A stretch of 64,000 nucleotides of DNA. It comes from Acinetobacter sp. B51(2017). GTDB taxonomy: Bacteria > Pseudomonadota > Gammaproteobacteria > Pseudomonadales > Moraxellaceae. A program made the translations under genes and the position numbers. Positions 62,471-64,000 of this stretch are shown piece by piece (the stretch's first letter is position 1; each line of letters opens with the position of its first letter). Location: positions 50,973-114,972 of the forward strand of contig NZ_PJRJ01000006.1 in NCBI RefSeq assembly GCF_003711395.1, written 5' to 3'. The notes under the pieces were generated by a model. The model worked only from the letters and a program-made list of their open reading frames with translations. It ran no database searches and was not told the origin of the DNA.

Positions 62471-63349
62471 ATGCGCATGACATTACGTCAGCTGGCTGTT
62501 TTTGTAGCAGTCGCTCAAGAGGGTACCGTCACCAAAGCCAGTGATGCGGTCAAGCTCACACAAAGTGCGGCAAGTATGGCTTTGGCCGACCTTGAAGATG
62601 GCTTAGGCGCTCCGCTATTTGATCGTTTAGGTAAACGCTTACAACTGAATGATTTAGGTCGTTTTTTGCTCCCACAAGCCTTAGAAATTTTAGGCCGCTG
62701 TGAAGCTTTTGAACAAGCAGCCAAAGGCGAATTACAAAGTATCGATCTACGTCTTGGGGCAACTTTAACCATTAGTGACTATTTAATGCCAGATTTGATG
62801 GCGAATTTTTTACAAATTCAGCCACAAGCGCATCTACAGTTACAAGTGGGTAATACTCGGCAAATGATTGAAGCAGTCAATCAATTTCAGCTTGATTTAG
62901 CACTCATTGAAGGCTCATGCCATTTACCGCAATTACAATGTATTCATTGGCGTGATGATGAGTTGGCGGTGTGCTGTGCGCCTAGCCATCCTTTAGCGCA
63001 ATTACAACGTCCATTGACTGCGATGGACTTTGTCGAGGCTGATTGGATCTTACGTGAAGAAGGTTCAGGCACGCGTGAAGTGTTTGATAATGCCATCTTA
63101 AAAGATGTACCTGATGCCAATATTCGTTTGACGCTTGGTCATAACGAAGCCATTTTAAAAATTGTGGCGGGTGGCTTAGGCTTGTCGTGTATTTCTAAAT
63201 TGGCCATTGAACCTTTATGTGAAAAAGGTCAATTGGTGATTTTAGATACGCCGTTTTGGCAACTCACCCGTCCTTTATTTATGCTGGTACATCGCCAAAA
63301 ATATCAAGGTCCGGGGCTTAAAGCCTTTATGAAGTTTTGTGAAGCATAA
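62471..63349 (+). CDS. finR: LysR-family regulator, FinR-like
   Basis: A 292-residue LysR-type regulator. The helix-turn-helix is at residues 1-60 (MRMTLRQLAVFVAVAQEGTV). The effector domain is complete. In Pseudomonas the homologue FinR lies divergently next to fpr and activates it on superoxide or iron-starvation signals. The identity rests on context and recalled similarity, not on a search. ATG at 62471 has AAGG 8 bases upstream. A bidirectional terminator follows. Confidence 0.6.
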   Translation: MRMTLRQLAVFVAVAQEGTVTKASDAVKLTQSAASMALADLEDGLGAPLFDRLGKRLQLNDLGRFLLPQALEILGRCEAFEQAAKGELQSIDLRLGATLTISDYLMPDLMANFLQIQPQAHLQLQVGNTRQMIEAVNQFQLDLALIEGSCHLPQLQCIHWRDDELAVCCAPSHPLAQLQRPLTAMDFVEADWILREEGSGTREVFDNAILKDVPDANIRLTLGHNEAILKIVAGGLGLSCISKLAIEPLCEKGQLVILDTPFWQLTRPLFMLVHRQKYQGPGLKAFMKFCEA

Positions 63350-63374
63350 AAAAAGCACCCTTGGGTGCTTTTTT
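63349..63374. terminator. Bidirectional terminator between the LysR gene and the small gene
   Basis: Stem AAAAGCACCC/GGGTGCTTTT with a tiny loop and T-runs on both strands. Confidence 0.85.
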
Positions 63375-63380
63375 GCAATT

Positions 63381-63644
63381 TTAAGGACTTGCTGTAGATT
63401 GCTCGACACAATAAATTCGCCCAGCACAATACAAAGATTGTCTGGGTTTTAACTTAAACTCATAATGCTTCACCCGACGCAGCTGTTGATATTGTTGCAG
63501 CTTCTGCTGATCTTGATCTGCTAAACGTACCAAAGGCTGACCTGTATGGCGGTTAAATTGATGATAACCTAACCCTAAAAATAACAGCAGTACAATAAAA
63601 CCCATTAAGCCTTTGATCTGTTTGATTACAGTTAATTTTTTCAT
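63381..63644 (-). CDS. Small single-pass membrane protein, cysteine pair
   Basis: 87 residues from ATG at 63644 (MKKLTVIKQIKGLMG); a GTG at 63653 is also in frame. One membrane helix (about 12-30, GFIVLLLFLGLGY) is followed by a basic outer domain rich in Gln and Arg with two cysteines (LYCAGRIYCVEQ) that could form a disulphide. No family recognised. No strong ribosome site. Confidence 0.5.
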   Translation of the reverse strand: MKKLTVIKQIKGLMGFIVLLLFLGLGYHQFNRHTGQPLVRLADQDQQKLQQYQQLRRVKHYEFKLKPRQSLYCAGRIYCVEQSTASP

Positions 63645-63775
63645 TGTCGTCACTTTGAATTCTTATCATGTCTATATCGCTGTCTTATGCAGCGTGCTCA
63701 TCCCCTGTACCTGTGACTAGTGTAAACAAAAAATAGATGTTGTGCTGCCTATTATTAAGTTTTTGTAATAGTAGC

Positions 63776-64000
63776 GTAAGCATCCGCTGAACCCCATACC
63801 TATTTTTTAATTTTGGTCGGGTTGCCACCGGTGTGGCAGTAATTCTTCAATTTGGGTCACTTTGTGTGTCGGTAGCCTTTTCAGCACATCACTTAAATAG
63901 GCATACGGATCCAAGCCATTGAGCTTTGCTGACTGGATTAAAGTCATGATATTGGCAGCTCGTTGGCCACTGCGCAGCGAGCCAGCAAACAGCCAGTTCT
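63776..64000 (-). mobile_element. IS66-family insertion sequence, one end
   Basis: The element end is at 63776, where the terminal inverted repeat begins with GTAAGC, the start shared by IS66-family ends. The body continues past the window. The 8 bases outside it (63768-63775, ATAGTAGC) are the candidate target-site duplication; the other copy lies outside the window. Confidence 0.85.
63807..64000 (-). CDS. IS66 transposase, C-terminal fragment (cut by window)
   Basis: 63 residues to the stop at 63807. The 5' part of the gene lies beyond the right edge. The visible sequence NWLFAGSLRSGQRAANIMTL, then QSAKLNGLDPYAYLSDVLKRL and the terminal ELLPHRWQPDQN, is the conserved C-terminal part of IS66 TnpC-type transposases. 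It reads toward the left end, so the stop is 30 bases from the element terminus. No frameshift is seen in the visible part. Confidence 0.93.
   Translation of the reverse strand, partial: NWLFAGSLRSGQRAANIMTLIQSAKLNGLDPYAYLSDVLKRLPTHKVTQIEELLPHRWQPDQN

Overview
The window looks like a chromosomal stretch of an Acinetobacter species. The base composition is AT-rich (about 40 % GC by eye). Two adjacent DcaP-type porins, a pilGHIJ-chpA cluster with a short ChpA, an fpr gene divergent from a FinR-like regulator, and several families common in Acinetobacter (DUF1853, DIP1984, TAXI-TRAP) all agree with this. No prophage, CRISPR array, plasmid function or replication origin was seen. The only mobile element is an IS66-family end at the right edge.

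Layout. 0-5.5 kb: an FAD aromatic-ring monooxygenase, then a leftward TetR-MFS-LysR block with a clear palindromic operator, an acyl-CoA thioesterase and an unreported-looking 58-residue ORF. 5.7-12.8 kb, leftward: a patatin-like phospholipase, an alanine/glycine:Na+ symporter, the GltS glutamate symporter and two DcaP-like porins. 12.9-20.6 kb: a nitroreductase, a Bcr/CflA pump, YccS, a YcxB-like protein, and a Fur-box-preceded PepSY-flavodoxin-reductase fusion carrying a perfect 9-bp repeat. 21.1-22.3 kb: ten tRNA genes, five Val(UAC) and five Asp(GUC), read leftward from one consensus promoter. 22.4-25.8 kb: a cytoplasmic YkuD enzyme, YbaN, a DUF1853 protein, an entericidin-like lipoprotein and DapE.

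25.8-34.4 kb is the Pil-Chp chemosensory operon (pilG, pilH, pilI, pilJ, chpA, CheW-like gene), which controls type IV pili; chpA carries a second, unrelated 9-bp repeat (14 copies). 34.6-41.3 kb: a periplasmic coiled-coil protein, an RND adaptor and pump pair, and proS. 41.4-45 kb is a translationally coupled TAXI-type TRAP transporter operon (binding lipoprotein, DUF1850 protein, fused permease). 45-47.3 kb: an Ala/Lys-rich exported protein, ApbC, and a LEA-like small protein.

47.6-55.1 kb is the most accessory-looking part. Around metG lie two unrelated genes with the HEPN R-X4-H signature (one also has six CxxC pairs), an orphan hydrophobic protein, a small lipoprotein, a hairpin-rich repeat and a 166-bp inverted-repeat-bounded segment. 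55.1-63.7 kb is mostly housekeeping: LysE exporter, PLP enzyme, YhiN-like flavoprotein, CmpX-like channel, Fpr with a divergent LysR, and several small membrane proteins. The window ends inside an IS66 transposase gene.

All functions are assigned by reading motifs and from recalled family features; no database search was run.
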